Below, piece after piece: positions 1 through 12,100 of a stretch of DNA of 64,000 nt. A program made the position numbers and the translations under genes. Below the pieces are notes generated by a model. That model searched no databases and was not told where the DNA came from. It saw only the letters and a program-made list of their open reading frames with translations. The DNA is from Schistocephalus solidus (lineage: Eukaryota > Platyhelminthes > Cestoda > Diphyllobothriidea > Diphyllobothriidae): NCBI GenBank assembly GCA_017591395.1, contig WEDG01005062.1, forward strand, positions 124,001-188,000, given 5' to 3'. Positions within the stretch are counted from its first letter, which is position 1. Each line of letters starts with the position of its first letter.

Positions 1-2180
1 GACCCTTCTTAAGGGTTCATTCTTTGAAGTCAGAGAGCAAGTGACCAAATTACTGAGTTATTCCTTCTTCGCAGCTTGCAGTAAGGAAGAGAACTCAGTG
101 GAACTCAGGTTTCTTCTTGAAGCTTCACACGTAAATAAACTGAAAAGTTAACCCTAAACTATGACTTGAAGAATCCAGGTGCTCGCAGCTGCTGCTCAGC
201 TACGAAAGCTAAGGCCAAACGATCATTGGGTTATTCCGTTTCGTACATTTAACACTAAATTGGCTGTGTTAAATGAAACGCATGTTTTTTGATCAAATTA
301 TTTACTTAACATTCCTTACGAACAGTTATTTAAACACCCGCTGCACAAACACCTATTAATGGCATAGTATTGCCAACAATCATAAATACTGAGCCTTGGA
401 AAATATTTAGTGCCTGTCTGCATGATCAATAGAGTGACCATGGTTAGAACTGATACACTCCTGATATGTATCTCACATGAAACAAAGATACATGTCAGTG
501 GGACAGTGTTTACCTGAGTCATTTAATTTTGTATCAAAACTGGACTCACATTCAAGGATACCAAGTCAATATTGTCCTAAAATTGGTATCTTGCAGTAAC
601 AAAACAACACGAGACCTCTATCGATACTCAAATGCGTTTAGTAACGACTACGATAATTCTAATTTATTCGGAATAACTTGATCCCTTTCTTTAGCTAGGA
701 AAAAGAGGTGAAATATTTTGAGGATCATGCTGGTATTTGTGGCTCCTTGTCCAGTTGAATCCTCCCATTCGCTAACGATTATTTTCGATCTGTTCCAGCT
801 AGCCGTCCTTTTAGGTTCCTTTCTGTGGAGCAAATCATAAGGAATTTAGTATGTCATGACTAGAAGTAAGTAGTTATGACACTTGTTTATCACATGTAGA
901 GGTCATTTATTCGTTTAAAGTGGTTTTAAAACTCCTAAATGCCCAGAATTAAAAATGAGGCTGAAACCCGCATAAATTATAATTGCTTCACATTCCTACA
1001 TTGAACCTGCGCCAAATATAGACAAAATCAACGCAGTCATCTCCACTGCTCATACCGTTAGCGATTCGCAACAGTAAAGAAATGTTAATTCTTAAACCAC
1101 AATAGTTGGCGAGAGAGAAAAGTTTTTTTAGTTTGGACTCATCTTTTCACATTTTTAGTCCCAAAGTTCCCCCTTTACGTTGATGAAAATAAAAGGTTAC
1201 CTTAAAACTACAGTTCTCATGGATTCAGTGTTTCTGCGTATTTTCCCACGTTATATTGTTTATTTTTTCTATGCGTAACGTGTATTGCCGAATTGGAATG
1301 TTTAAACAAAAACATTTTTCGATGAATTAGGATTCTGGGCTCTAAGTGTTCTAAAGTAATTTCTTTGAGAGACAGCATTGATGGCGGGCTCAGCAAAATC
1401 CGGCACCTGCATTACAAGTATGGGTATTCCGACTTAATCATTGCAAAGAATATTACCTACGGATCGGTAAAATTAATCACACATACGGTCGAAAGGAAAA
1501 TACTGTTCCACAAAGAAAGCGAAAAGTGACCTCATTAGAAGTCAAAATAACCAAGCCATTTCACAAATTCTCTCATTAGCAAAATGTACTTATTACTGTC
1601 AAGACTCCAGCTATATAATTTAAGGCTTAAATATAGTTAAACGTGATAAACCTCTCCATTAGAATTTATTCTCTCACTTGTTCCTGTGGATCCGGTCATA
1701 GTGATCGCATTTGTCTGCCTTTATCCAAGTAAGTACGAGAACACCTCATGTATTTTTTGGCATAGGCAACGTCACTATCGCATATATTGTTGATTCCAAG
1801 AATCAGGTAGACATCAGACGAAACCTTCTGTGGGATTAACATAATCTGTCTAACAAAGCTAAGCCATTGGGTCAGAGGCTACAATGAAAATCAGAATTTT
1901 ATAAAAGTAGTATATGTAAGCCATTCTTCTGTGTCGAGAAGATACAGTCACAGGCCAGGCATCTTTCCTGAGCAGTGGTCGATTAACTGCTTGTAGTTCG
2001 ACTAGTCCGCTCCTTTCACAGAGCATAAAAAAAGGATTCAAAAAATAATTCCGCGGGTTCAGTAAGTGGATGCCTGCTTTCATTTATAGAGAAGATAGAA
2101 ATTTTTCATGGACAGAAAAAACGTATGTTGGGTTTCGAAAGATCTGAACAATTCATTAAACCAAATTATGAATAAGAAGC
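1..2180. other. AT-rich DNA without a recognised gene
   Basis: No reading frame exceeds about 75 codons. I saw no conserved protein motif, tRNA-like box pair or repeat shared with the rest of the window. Short frames on both strands are as long as expected from chance at this base composition. Confidence 0.6.
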
Positions 2181-2189
2181 CATTATTAC

Positions 2190-2520
2190 AGTCAACGCTT
2201 TCGCCACTTGAGCTACGAGGCCCTAATGGGAGCAGTGAGTTTAACCAAACTTGGGTGAGTTGCCCGTCCAGGAAACCATAACGCATATAATCCACCATTT
2301 CTGATACTGTAAGCTGACTATCTAAGCGGAATTTTTAGAATCCACCAGATGAATACCGGGCGCAATGAAGTTATGAAAGTTTTTACAGATATGAATAAGT
2401 GTAATTAAACTCATAGATTCCCATGGGGCCTCTAAGCTCAAGTGGCTAGACCAAAGATTGTACTCAAGTCAACCCCGTGCTGGCATGGGCTTGAGTCCTA
2501 CCGGGGCCTCCCAGTTTTTT
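2190..2520. repeat. tRNA-derived SINE-like foldback element, copy 1 (degraded)
   Basis: The left end (about 2190-2232) carries the 5' half of a tRNA-like sequence on the minus strand; its A-box reads on the plus strand as CTTGAGCTACGAGG. A central body follows, with the family landmarks AATCCACCATTTCTGATAC (about 2289-2310) and TAGAATCCACCAGATGA (about 2336-2352). The right end (2425-2506) is a second tRNA-like sequence on the plus strand. The same order (minus tRNA, body, plus tRNA) is seen at 5,336-5,744 and 62,095-62,395. The left arm has lost its B-box half. I found no convincing target-site duplication. The family assignment rests on side-by-side reading of the copies in this window. Confidence 0.65.
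2425..2506 (+). repeat. tRNA-like arm of SINE copy 1 (not a functional tRNA gene)
   Basis: It starts with GGGGCCT and ends with a GGGGCC block. An A-box-like stretch TAAGCTCAAGTGG lies at 2433-2445 and a B-box-like stretch GGGCTTGAGTCC at 2487-2498, which departs from the canonical GGTTCGAATCC. The intervening part does not make a clean anticodon stem. It aligns with the tRNA-like sequence at 5395-5478 (minus), so it is read as a SINE promoter head, not a tRNA gene. Confidence 0.6.
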
Positions 2521-2536
2521 CTCAACTGAGTAGAAT

Positions 2537-4350
2537 AAACACAAATTTTGGCTCGTTTTTTTCTAATATAAATAATTTTTATTTTGAGCTATTATATAAG
2601 ATTATGTATGTAGAAGCCTGCACGTAATATTTAACTTTTCCAGTATTGCATTCTACGAGATGCATTTACTTGGGTTCCGGACGTGTCACAATAAAACAAA
2701 CAGGCAATTACTGACGTGACCAGTATACGCATTTGAAATTCCGGATTGCCTGCGGAAATCGGCATCAAAAGTTATAGAGACACTGGAGCCGGAGGCCGCA
2801 CATACCGTTTTGGCCCGGTCACACTGAAGCACGCCACCTGCAGAAATTCCTGGGTGTCATCCTCTTTTGTAAATGAACTTAACTGCATGCATGTAGACAC
2901 TAAAATTTCAGCATATAACACTTCACCTCAGCAGACACTCACATGCTATGTGACACTGTGTACGACGAAGTAAAGACTCCTTATGACGGTCTTATATGTA
3001 AAACACTCCTCCCATGAGATCCTTTAAATGGGCCGTTTAGTTTGGTAAAAGGACCTCATTCAGTTGACGGATATGTGTGCGTTTACAGTCCTCAATAGGC
3101 CCAATGCCGTAAAAAGGAAATGCAAGTGAGTGAGACAGTCAATTGGTGATAACTGATAACAGGAGCCTTCAATCGACATAAAAAGTACTAACACATGTAA
3201 TTTTGCAAACGTTTTTTTTTACGAAATTGGCCGGTTAGCCAATATAACTAAATTTAGAAGGCCAGTCCATCGCCTTCGATTTTCATTGCATGCCATGGTA
3301 AATTCGGAAGATTTAAGTTGTAAATACCGTGTTAATATTCAAATATGTCACGTTTATCCCACATAGCCTACAAACTTTCGAAACAACTTTGCTTGTTTGG
3401 ATTTATGCATGACGGTGGATATGGTTGTTTTTCGGGAATGTTTCACACAAAATTCATTATCTTTTTACACTGTTTTCGAAGCAACATGATTCTACCAAAG
3501 ACGGTGTGAGCCTTTTGGGCAGGGTCCTAATGCTGATATCCACCATTACTATTAAATAATTGGTACCTTTCTAACAGATATGCACTATGGACTTTATAAA
3601 TTAAAATAGAAAAAGGAACAAAAAGTCAATTTTGCAATGACCGTATACACCTTATATTACCCACTGTAATTACAGAAGCCTGGTTTTTCTGACTTTCTGG
3701 GTGCTGTCAAAACCTACTGTTAATCATTTTGCCAATGATACGAACTCATAGTAACACTATGGATAAATATTTCCTGGATAATGTATTGACATTACAAGTA
3801 AATGTAGAAACGTTTTATGAACCTTGCACGCAACCATTACCTTTAAAAAATTAAAGAAAGGTTCATCCTCGTACACAGAGGGTGAATTCGCAGTTGCAAT
3901 TAGCTGTTTGCTCTTTCATATTGGTATGCAAGGACCACTTCCGTAACCTCAGTTGTGAGGCTAAAATTGATAGTACCTGAGACAAAAAATTCGCGAGTTG
4001 CGCCCTCAGTATATGTAAATCGGCAGATAGACGGGAGCCAAAACAGTCAGCTCTCGCTTCCCTATACCCATCCGAAAATAAAACCAGCAGCGAAAAGTGA
4101 GATGGTCACTTACAGCTTAAGAGCCGTCCTCAGCTAGCTAAACCTGAATCCAGTCTCCGATATCCTTGATCTCGAACGGGTGGTATTACGTCAGTGAACG
4201 TTTCTAATTGAGACCCCAATGACTAAGCTAGAAGTCCCTTGTCCTGACGGCTTTTATCTTATTATACTAAACGTACCACAAAACTTATTGAGTCTGGAGT
4301 TCCGCTTATGTTAATTTTATAATGCTGATCCGAAGAAGGCTCGCTCACAC
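2537..4350. other. AT-rich DNA without a recognised gene
   Basis: No recognised coding, RNA or repeat feature. The longest frames are 60-75 codons and have no family signature. A slightly GC-richer stretch at 2740-2960 carries a 75-codon frame that I could not assign. Confidence 0.5.
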
Positions 4351-4359
4351 GCTGACAGT

Positions 4360-4620
4360 TCAACCGTTGTTGTTGACTACGTCCACCGTACTCCCCACAA
4401 CAGGCTGAATTCAGGGACCGTGACGTGTACTTGACTTAGTATGCAGTGACAACAGACTTGCTCAGCCTGTACCACGCTCTAGGCTGCCTCATAAACACGA
4501 GTCGGTTTTGTGACTGGAGGTGAGATCAAGCGCAGGTGGCTGGCGCTATGTGAGCCTGCGCTTCAACGCACTATCACACCCTCATAAGAGGTCATTTTCA
4601 TGGATATGCATCTCTAATAA
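4360..4620. repeat. GC-richer interspersed repeat fragment, unclassified
   Basis: This patch is visibly richer in G+C than its surroundings. It contains CGCAGGTGGCTGGCGC at 4531-4546, which recurs exactly at 48485-48500 inside another GC-rich repeat block. A 16-base identity between two distant GC-rich islands in AT-rich DNA is best explained by a shared dispersed repeat. I could not define the ends or assign a class. Confidence 0.4.
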
Positions 4621-4833
4621 CGCCTTCTGTGCACCTTGAGAAATCTTCCCCTTAGCTGCATTGGTTGCTGTCTGGAAAAAGCAGTTATTACATCTAATGG
4701 AATTCGCACCTTAAAATAACAGTGCACAAAGTGTCTTGGCAGTTACTATGTCACTCCGTGTCTTTGCCTTCTACAGACCTGTCCGTTTCATAAGTTAATG
4801 GAACGTTGTCTGTTTAACAAGTTTCAACGGTGA

Positions 4834-4854
4834 ATATATATATATATATATATA
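4834..4854. repeat. (AT)n microsatellite
   Basis: An uninterrupted alternating AT tract of 21 bases. Confidence 0.95.
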
Positions 4855-5323
4855 CATTTTTATGTCCCTAAACTCCAGTGGCATGGTAGTGCAATGCACT
4901 ACTTCCAATGTTTGGACCAGCATTTATATTTGGAGAAAACGTGCATGCAAGTAAAAGGACTCAACTTTATGAATGCTTCGAGCTAATTTGACAATTTTTA
5001 CAACGCATGCACCTTTTGGCTGAAATTTCACTCAAAATAGTCATTTAAATAAAGTGGGCTTGTGGATCGTAAAAACGATAAACGCTCCTTATGCACTATT
5101 GCATTCAGTATAAATTTCATCTTTTACATAAACGGAAGTATGACACGACTTAAACCTACGTAACGATAACATCCGTTTGGAGCTTTACTAGAAGAACGTA
5201 TTTGTTAAATTTATAACAACTAATTAAACAACGAAAAGGACAAAGTTTATTACAGAGAGTAATCTAAATCAAGGCTTGTCAGTTAACCTAAAAGAAATCA
5301 CACTGCGGTGTTGTTTTTAAATG

Positions 5324-5335
5324 AAAACCAATTTT
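5324..5335 (+). repeat. Putative target-site duplication, left copy
   Basis: AAAACCAATTTT here is repeated exactly at 5745-5756. The two copies bracket the foldback SINE element. A 12-bp A-rich direct repeat fits LINE-type target-primed integration. Confidence 0.6.
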
Positions 5336-5394
5336 TAGTAGAGGAATTTGGCAGATTTGAATAATTTATTTGACCCAATTGTGAAAAACTCGGC

Positions 5395-5478
5395 GGTCAC
5401 GGTGGGATTCGAACCCACGCAAGCAAGAGGAAGGCTTTAGTACAGCCATTGCTCTAGCCAACTGAGCTACGAGGTCCC
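5395..5478 (-). repeat. tRNA-like sequence within SINE copy 2
   Basis: Read on the minus strand, it has an A-box TAGCTCAGTTGGCTA (complement of 5455-5469), a canonical B-box GGGTTCGAATCCC (complement of 5404-5416), and acceptor-like ends GGGACC and GGTCAC. A GGCT / AGCC stem closes a seven-base loop GTACTAA, which would place ACT at the anticodon, but the stem is only four pairs long and a long extra arm follows. The acceptor ends pair poorly. I read this as a Pol III promoter head of a SINE rather than a gene for a working tRNA. Confidence 0.65.
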
Positions 5479-5662
5479 ACCGGGAGCCGCGAGTTTAATC
5501 ACAATTGGGTCAAGTTACCCGCCCAGCCTACTGCAACGTATGGAATCCACCAATTCTGATACAGCAAGCTGACTGCCCAAGCAGGATTTCCTAAGCAATC
5601 AATCTAGAATCCACCAGATGACTGCCAGGCACAATTAATTAGTAGAGGATTTTGGCAGCGTT

Positions 5663-5740
5663 GGCTGTACTAAAGCCTTTCTTTTGCTTGCAAGGGTTCG
5701 AATCCCACCGTGGCCGCCGAGTTTTTCACAAGTGGGTCAA
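5663..5740 (+). repeat. Right arm: 78-nt tRNA 3'-half module
   Basis: The arm runs from the anticodon stem (GGCTGTACTAAAGCC) through a B-box (GGGTTCGAATCCC) to the trailer TCACAAGTGGGTCAA. It has no A-box; the upstream sequence is replaced by the element's TTAGTAGAGG leader. The same 78-nt module, with the same two ends, occurs alone at 34710-34787 on the minus strand. Confidence 0.7.
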
Positions 5741-5744
5741 AGAA

Positions 5745-5756
5745 AAAACCAATTTT
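5745..5756 (+). repeat. Putative target-site duplication, right copy
   Basis: AAAACCAATTTT, identical to 5324-5335. Confidence 0.6.
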
Positions 5757-6012
5757 GATGAGGCCCGTTGGGGAAATGCAGCGACTCTTAGTTGCTAAAT
5801 AAATAAGACTTTTCATAATCGGGTTAGCGGAAAAATTACGCAACGGTATTTTGCCGCTGCAGCAGCCAGCAATCTTGATGATGCGACTAGTGGGGGGTAC
5901 GTCACCCCAATTCCGGTCGAAGATTGATATATGCCGTGAACGGTGTGTAGTGTTGAGAAACGAAAGCGCGATCGTCCATTAAATAATCTTATTCGCCTGA
6001 CGCTACGGAATC

Positions 6013-6128
6013 ACGCTTAACCCCAGGATCAAAGACAGCATATATTACGGATGTACGATGTTGATCGCAGGGTTACATATATTATTTTTTGCCTAGTAAT
6101 ATATAACCCATTCCGTAATTTTAAGCGT
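6013..6128. repeat. Nested imperfect inverted repeat (possible MITE remnant)
   Basis: Three nested pairs can be read: ACGCTTAA (6013-6020) with TTAAGCGT (6121-6128); ATTACGGA (6044-6051) with TCCGTAAT (6112-6119); and GGGTTACATATATTA (6070-6084) with TAATATATAACCC (6097-6109), the last interrupted by a two-base bulge. The left side has extra sequence between the pairs. It encodes nothing. Confidence 0.45.
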
Positions 6129-9100
6129 TCTCTTGGTCACCATTGCAGGACATAAGACATTGAACGATTTGCTTCAGATTTCTGGCTTTTTGGTTGTTTG
6201 AATTGCCTATATATTTCTAATAAGTACGATGTAAGTTGCAAACTAAGTATTACCCACTATAGCATATAGTTTAAAGAAAACTTCGCTAGAAAGTTCGGAC
6301 TAACGTTTCGAAATCTGCAGTCAGCTGATGCTCTATTTTGGCCGTTTTGCAGAATTATGATTTGTTGAAACCAAAGTATAGACAGATTATAAGACAAAAA
6401 ACAGTTTTTTCGCATTATAATAGAGCCATTTCTTATTTATTTAGTTATTATGAAGGTAAGATAGGTCGTAATCGTTCTTTATATTTATGGGTACTTTGCA
6501 TTGCCTATGATGGCCCAATATTTCATTCATATAACAATATTCATGCGAGGTTAATATGAGCTATTAGCTCGTTTGCAGAACTCGAAGAAATAATTACAAA
6601 CAGGGTCTGCCCAATAAACTATAATGTTATTTTTCCAGGTAGAGTTAATATTTCAGAGACCACCTCTGACTAACTATTTTCTATGTTGCAAACACGGTCA
6701 CTCAACCCTGAATATGTTACGGCTCTCTATCCAGTGAAAAAATGAAAACTGCCACGAGCATGCAGCTTACAGTACACAATTAGTACAGAAATTTAATTTC
6801 AAGGTTATTTTTCAAAGGAGAAGATGCGTTCACCAATAGAATGCAACATCTGCCGGGCAGACAGCACCCTGATGTTGGGAGATGACTGATTTTGAGGGGC
6901 TAGTAATAAATGATCTTTACAAAGACTTGGAAATGTATCCAGTAGGGTTGAATCGGGGTCCGTTTTGTAGAGAGCTTTCGATATCCTTGTCCAGTCCCGT
7001 TTTTTTTAAATGCAAAACCTGAGTTGAATCGCCGGGTTCACATAGGAAAAACCAGAAACATCTCTGAATCTTATGAACTTTGCTGCTTCTGAATACAACT
7101 GTTAGTTACCCACATAAAGGGTGGTGGCAAAACTTAAATGAAATATGTGGTTCTAAGAAGAATAACGAAGATTGACATAAAAAGGCACATTTATATCTAT
7201 AAAAAAAACTCGGAAACACGTTTTTACAAAACCAGCTGGCCCTATGGTAACCCCCCATGTCCTTATAATTAGTAAACACAAAATTTAACCATAAACATTT
7301 ATGTCCATTAAATTGAAAAACGAGATCACTTCTACCTTGGTGATTCTGTTCTCGTATCGTCTCCACGTTTCTATGATAGCCGTCATTTTTCCCAGAAAAA
7401 GGACCGTAATTTCGGACATTTGCATTGCCGAAATATATACATATTTCAACAATTGAACTGTTAATAATGTGCGTACATTTCAATTACAAAGTAAATGTGT
7501 TACGTGTGACCATTTGACGTTAACTTTTCTAAATATATATATTCCAGTTTGTCCCGCGATTTTCTTTTATTTTTCCCTAAATTCCTAAGTTTCAGTTAAA
7601 TTGGCATCCTTAATTTTATGCAATGTACTTTCCAGATGTATTTCTTATGTTCTGAGTCGATACCAACAGTGAGTCAGCATGCTTAGCAAATTACCACCGT
7701 TCTGTCAGGTCGCTTTGCTAACACTGGCATTATTCCATAGCACCTTTAGCCGTATGTCGACGAATCAACGATTAATAATATCACCACTGCCTCACCGCTT
7801 ACTTTAAATGACAGTTAAACACATAAGGTGAGATTCACATAGTTGTATTCAGTTTTATGCCACTAGATTCCCAACGTAGACTTGGACGGTGTGGATGCAA
7901 TCATTTCTTCTTGTATAAACGCAATATTTTCTACATCGTGTGTGAAAGCACCCAGGCAGTTGTGTATGCTAGACGCGGCTGTTTCACGGTAGACATCCAT
8001 CTTAAAGGCAAAAGAGGACACTGCTCCACCGCACTCATTAATAAAATTTTAGGATGGTGTTTTCCTTCAAAGAGGAAATTCACACTTATCAGATTAATCC
8101 CACGGAAAATCGAAATTGCCATGGTCATCTTTTTATTTTGGTGTATTCCAAGTGGGATTTCCGTTAGCTTTTGACATTACTTTTGCATTTAGGCAAAGTG
8201 TGGTATCAGACGAATGCAGATACGATGTTGGATTGGTAAGTCTATTAAATTATATCTAAATTAATTATTAAACTACTCCGGATACAGCCAATGGGATTTA
8301 AGTTAGAATTTGTTGCAATTTTTCCATGAAAAAGGGTAGATATATTTTTGAGGAAGATGTTTTTAGTGTAATATTTAGTTGTCCAGATACTGCCACACAT
8401 CCTAGGATCTTAAGGGCGTTGTGTATAAAAATTAAATAATGGCCTTTTTGCAACGATTGCGCATGCCATTTAACTACCTTTTTATCTTTTCATCAGTAAA
8501 ACTGGTTAAGTATATTTATTTATAACATAGCATTTTTGGAAAGGAATCATCCATGGAGACTGCAATAGCGTTTTATGACATAATCAGTCGCTGGCCACCC
8601 AATTTTATCTCTTGCCGAGTTTTATAACAATTGGGGTTTGAATCCAGACCATAAATTGATTAACTGGCTGAAGTGAGCTAATAGACTTGCAGCGCCCACT
8701 ACAGGGACTGATCTCTCGGTTCCTATGCACAAAGTATCAAGATTTGTAGACTGAAAAATTAAAGTTAAAAAAAGGCGAGGCATGAAGTGAGTTTAACCAG
8801 ATCTTTTTTATTTCATTTATTGGCAACGTGAATACGTTGGTGAGCATTTAAACGCTAGTCATGAAACAGTTTCATCGACACTTATTGAATACTTCCTGCA
8901 TGACCTTGACAAATTTCGGAAAATTTAAATTTTTACTAATCTCTACGTTGTGATGGACAGAGAGGGTTCAAATATAACTTATAATACGCGTACTTAAAAT
9001 GCGCTATGAAAATATTATCCAGAAGACTGGATTTTGAACTTTGTCTCTTAGAGACGGACGTGATTTAACCAGCAACTCATCGAAGGTTTTTAGAGCTTTA

Positions 9101-12100
9101 TGTTAACTGTCATTTAAGAAGTGTCTCAACATTTACTTCCTTAACTATGCCTAAGCATATTGATGGCTTGGTGAGGTAAAATGTATATTAAATCCTTGAT
9201 ATCAACTCTTGGATTACTTTGCACATGCACATTTATAAAAAAAGCAATTCACGTTTCAACTTTGTATTTTCGCAGGAATTTAAATTAATGTCTAATCTCG
9301 AAAGTGCACCAGTCTCTATACATTTGAATATCGCAGCAAAATAATTATCAGTATTGGTATTGGAATTTCAAGCTTTTGCCACTTTTATCCTGTGTATCTA
9401 CTTGAGGGCAAACGTCAGAATCCAAACTTTTTTTCAAAATAGACCCTAAAAAGGTGGTTATATGCAAAATTCTTTTTGTTTAAAAAACATGCTTTAAATA
9501 AGAGGTTGAATGACCCTGACCAACTGTCGGCTGTTCTTTGTTTTTAAAAGTCAGTGGAAGGATAAGTAGAGCTTTAGAAACTAAACTATTGGAAAGAATT
9601 ACCATCCATTTATATAAGGTTGCAAATTCATGATTGATTTTATCATTGGAGCTGCAGAGCTACGTGGTCTGATGTTGGATTACGTCGAATTGATGCGCTC
9701 AGACTACTTATTAGTGTAGTTGTGGTATTTGCAGTTTATAAACTATTATGCACATTTGAGTATGCTCAATGTCCACCCAATTATTTTATTATATGGCGTT
9801 TGCATTAAGATAGAATAGACTTTTCTTAACACAACGTCAGAAATTTGGCCATAGAGCAGGGACCAGGAGGTTGCCACCTTAATTTTGTTTTGCAGGATAG
9901 TATTGTAAAACCATTTCCCAGACTACATTACGCCATTTTATTTAAATTATCTATACTAGAAACTTTCATAGGTCAAAAAAGTTCGGACGCAGCAGGTGAC
10001 ACGTAAAAATAAAGGAACGTCGGTTTCACATAAATAATCCTCAGGTTTATATGAAATATATGGGTCCTTAAGACTGCACTTAAAGTCGACGTTAGGGGAA
10101 ACATTACCACCGAAGATGCACTGTGTCTTAAGTCACATGACAGGAGGATGGATTAGCGAGACACATCAAACGTTTACCTTGTCTAGAGTCGTAGAGTGTA
10201 TTGTATTTGATACTTAAACAACCAGTAGCCCATGTCCGGATGCAAAGTAAATGAGGAGATGAAAGTCGTGCATTTTGCGCAAGTAATTTTCGATCCTACG
10301 CAAAAAAGATATGTTGACTTTCGACTGATTAAAGTGGTTGACTGTTATTAAGACCATCCTAGATTTGTACAGATTTTACAGACAGTCTGGCAAACTTGTG
10401 AACAACCTAAAGTTTGTGACAATATTAAATAAATAAAGTTTCTGACCGAACGCCTTAATTTTATATTCAGACCACTACTGTGATTGCGGCCTTTGCACCT
10501 AATGGTTGCGGGACAAATATCTGGATGGAGTTCCTTTACCCGATTCAAAACATATTGCTTTTAGATGAAACACTTTTAAACAGTCCAAGTACGAGTTTCG
10601 AACTATTAAGACACTTAAATTTTCACTGTGTAATTCCTTTTCCTTTTTCAGTATCTTGATCAATGCCTTTCGTTGGAAATATCGAGGTACCTTTATATCG
10701 CCAAACGATCATTTCGCAAACTTTATGATTCATCGTGTTTCTAAGTGTTGACTGATACTTTTCTTGAGGCTATTTTAATCTTAGAATGATCCACGTCTAG
10801 CTACCTAAATTACGAGTGTGCGCTGGGTATTTTATGTGAAGTTCAAAGAAGGCGAATACAACTGCCTAGTGCAGCTCCAGTGCATTTATTTAAGTTCAAC
10901 TAAATGACTGATCGATACAGTTCTACCCAGTTGTAAGAAGTTGACTGCTTTTGCAAAAAATGACTCAAGATGGCTATTTATTTCCAAAATGTGATTTGTC
11001 ACGTAGGCGGCATTTCCACCGAGATACCTCAAGTTCCAAAACCTTTACAAAGTATCCTTGATTGTCTTTGCCACTCACTTCATCTGATTGGGCGCAAAAA
11101 AACAGTGAGTAGGCAAAATAGTGCGTCTAAAGAAACACGAAACAATAACTGGTCTCAGACTAAATGGGTTTAAGATTATTGCAAGATGCACTTTTTCAAA
11201 CGGAAACACATGTTCATTGCTGCTTGTTTTAAAATATGTCTTAAGGCATTCATATAAAAAGTCATCTCTAAAAGCAGTAGAATTGATGGTGCCTTACCCA
11301 CATACTGTCTTATTCCAATTAGTCCAATGAACAAGAAAATGAGGACGCTAGAGTACTGGTAGTTAAGTCTATCAGCGAAGTCGTCATCAAATCGTATGCG
11401 ATTCGATCCTATCCGACCGAGTTTGGAGAGTTTCCAAATAAAACCAGCATCCATCCTTCGTGCGAAACGCGTTAAAGACGGTTTATAATCCGTTCAGGCA
11501 CTCGCAAAAGGCACTTTTGAGAGACGGAACTCCAGAAAACACCAGGAATAAAGATTGAATGGATCCAACGACGTAAATTCTTCCTTATTATGGCCTGATC
11601 TAGCTGGAAGGAAGATAACTGACATGAGTATTTGAGCATATTATTTTGCATTTAAAGCCTTTTATTATACCTTCTTATTCATGTTTATTTAGCTCGTAAA
11701 ATTTAAGAAATTGTCCAACAATATGCACTTAATGTGTTTAAGAATCGCAAAACAATATATTTTCGTATGTCGGCTGGTCAAAATAGTACTTATGCATGTG
11801 CATTAGAATAAAGCTACAAAATATCGAGGTTGCAGATAACAGCTTAACAATATGTCTAACTACAATAAATGCATTTAACTATTTTAAAAATAAAATTTCG
11901 TAAGTAGCAGCGATAATGTCAATGCACGTCGCCATTCTTGCGTTTTCCACGTATTAGCTTTTAGAAAATGCCCTTTATAATTTACAGCATTACACGAAAT
12001 GAAAGAATTTTTTAAAATATTAAGAATCTCACCTGTCTGCATATAAATAAAACATCCACGTTAGGCTTTTGAAAAATATTTTTGCGGTACGCATCTTATA

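Larger units (their letters stand above)
5336..5744. repeat. tRNA-derived SINE-like foldback element, copy 2 (best preserved)
   Basis: Structure, left to right: a leader starting TTAGTAGAGGAATTTGGCAG (5336-5355); a 78-nt left arm (5370-5447); the rest of a complete tRNA-like sequence on the minus strand (to 5478); a body with CAATTCTGATACAGCAAGC and TAGAATCCACCAGATGACTG (about 5480-5637); a second near-copy of the leader (5638-5657); and a 78-nt right arm (5663-5740) that is the reverse complement of the left arm with 6 mismatches and no gaps. The motif TTGACCCAATTGTGA (5370-5384) also has a perfect inverted partner TCACAATTGGGTCAA at 5499-5513, so the left tRNA-like unit is itself enclosed in a smaller palindrome. 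The 12-bp direct repeats lie just outside. Confidence 0.75.

Noticed and set aside
5395..5478. Functional tRNA gene
   Set aside because: A- and B-boxes are good, but the acceptor ends do not pair properly, the anticodon stem is short, and the sequence is embedded in a repeat family with several decayed copies.
9640..9690. Possible further SINE fragment (GCAGAGCTACGTGGTCTGATG)
   Set aside because: Similarity to the A-box region of the family is short, and neither body nor B-box is present.
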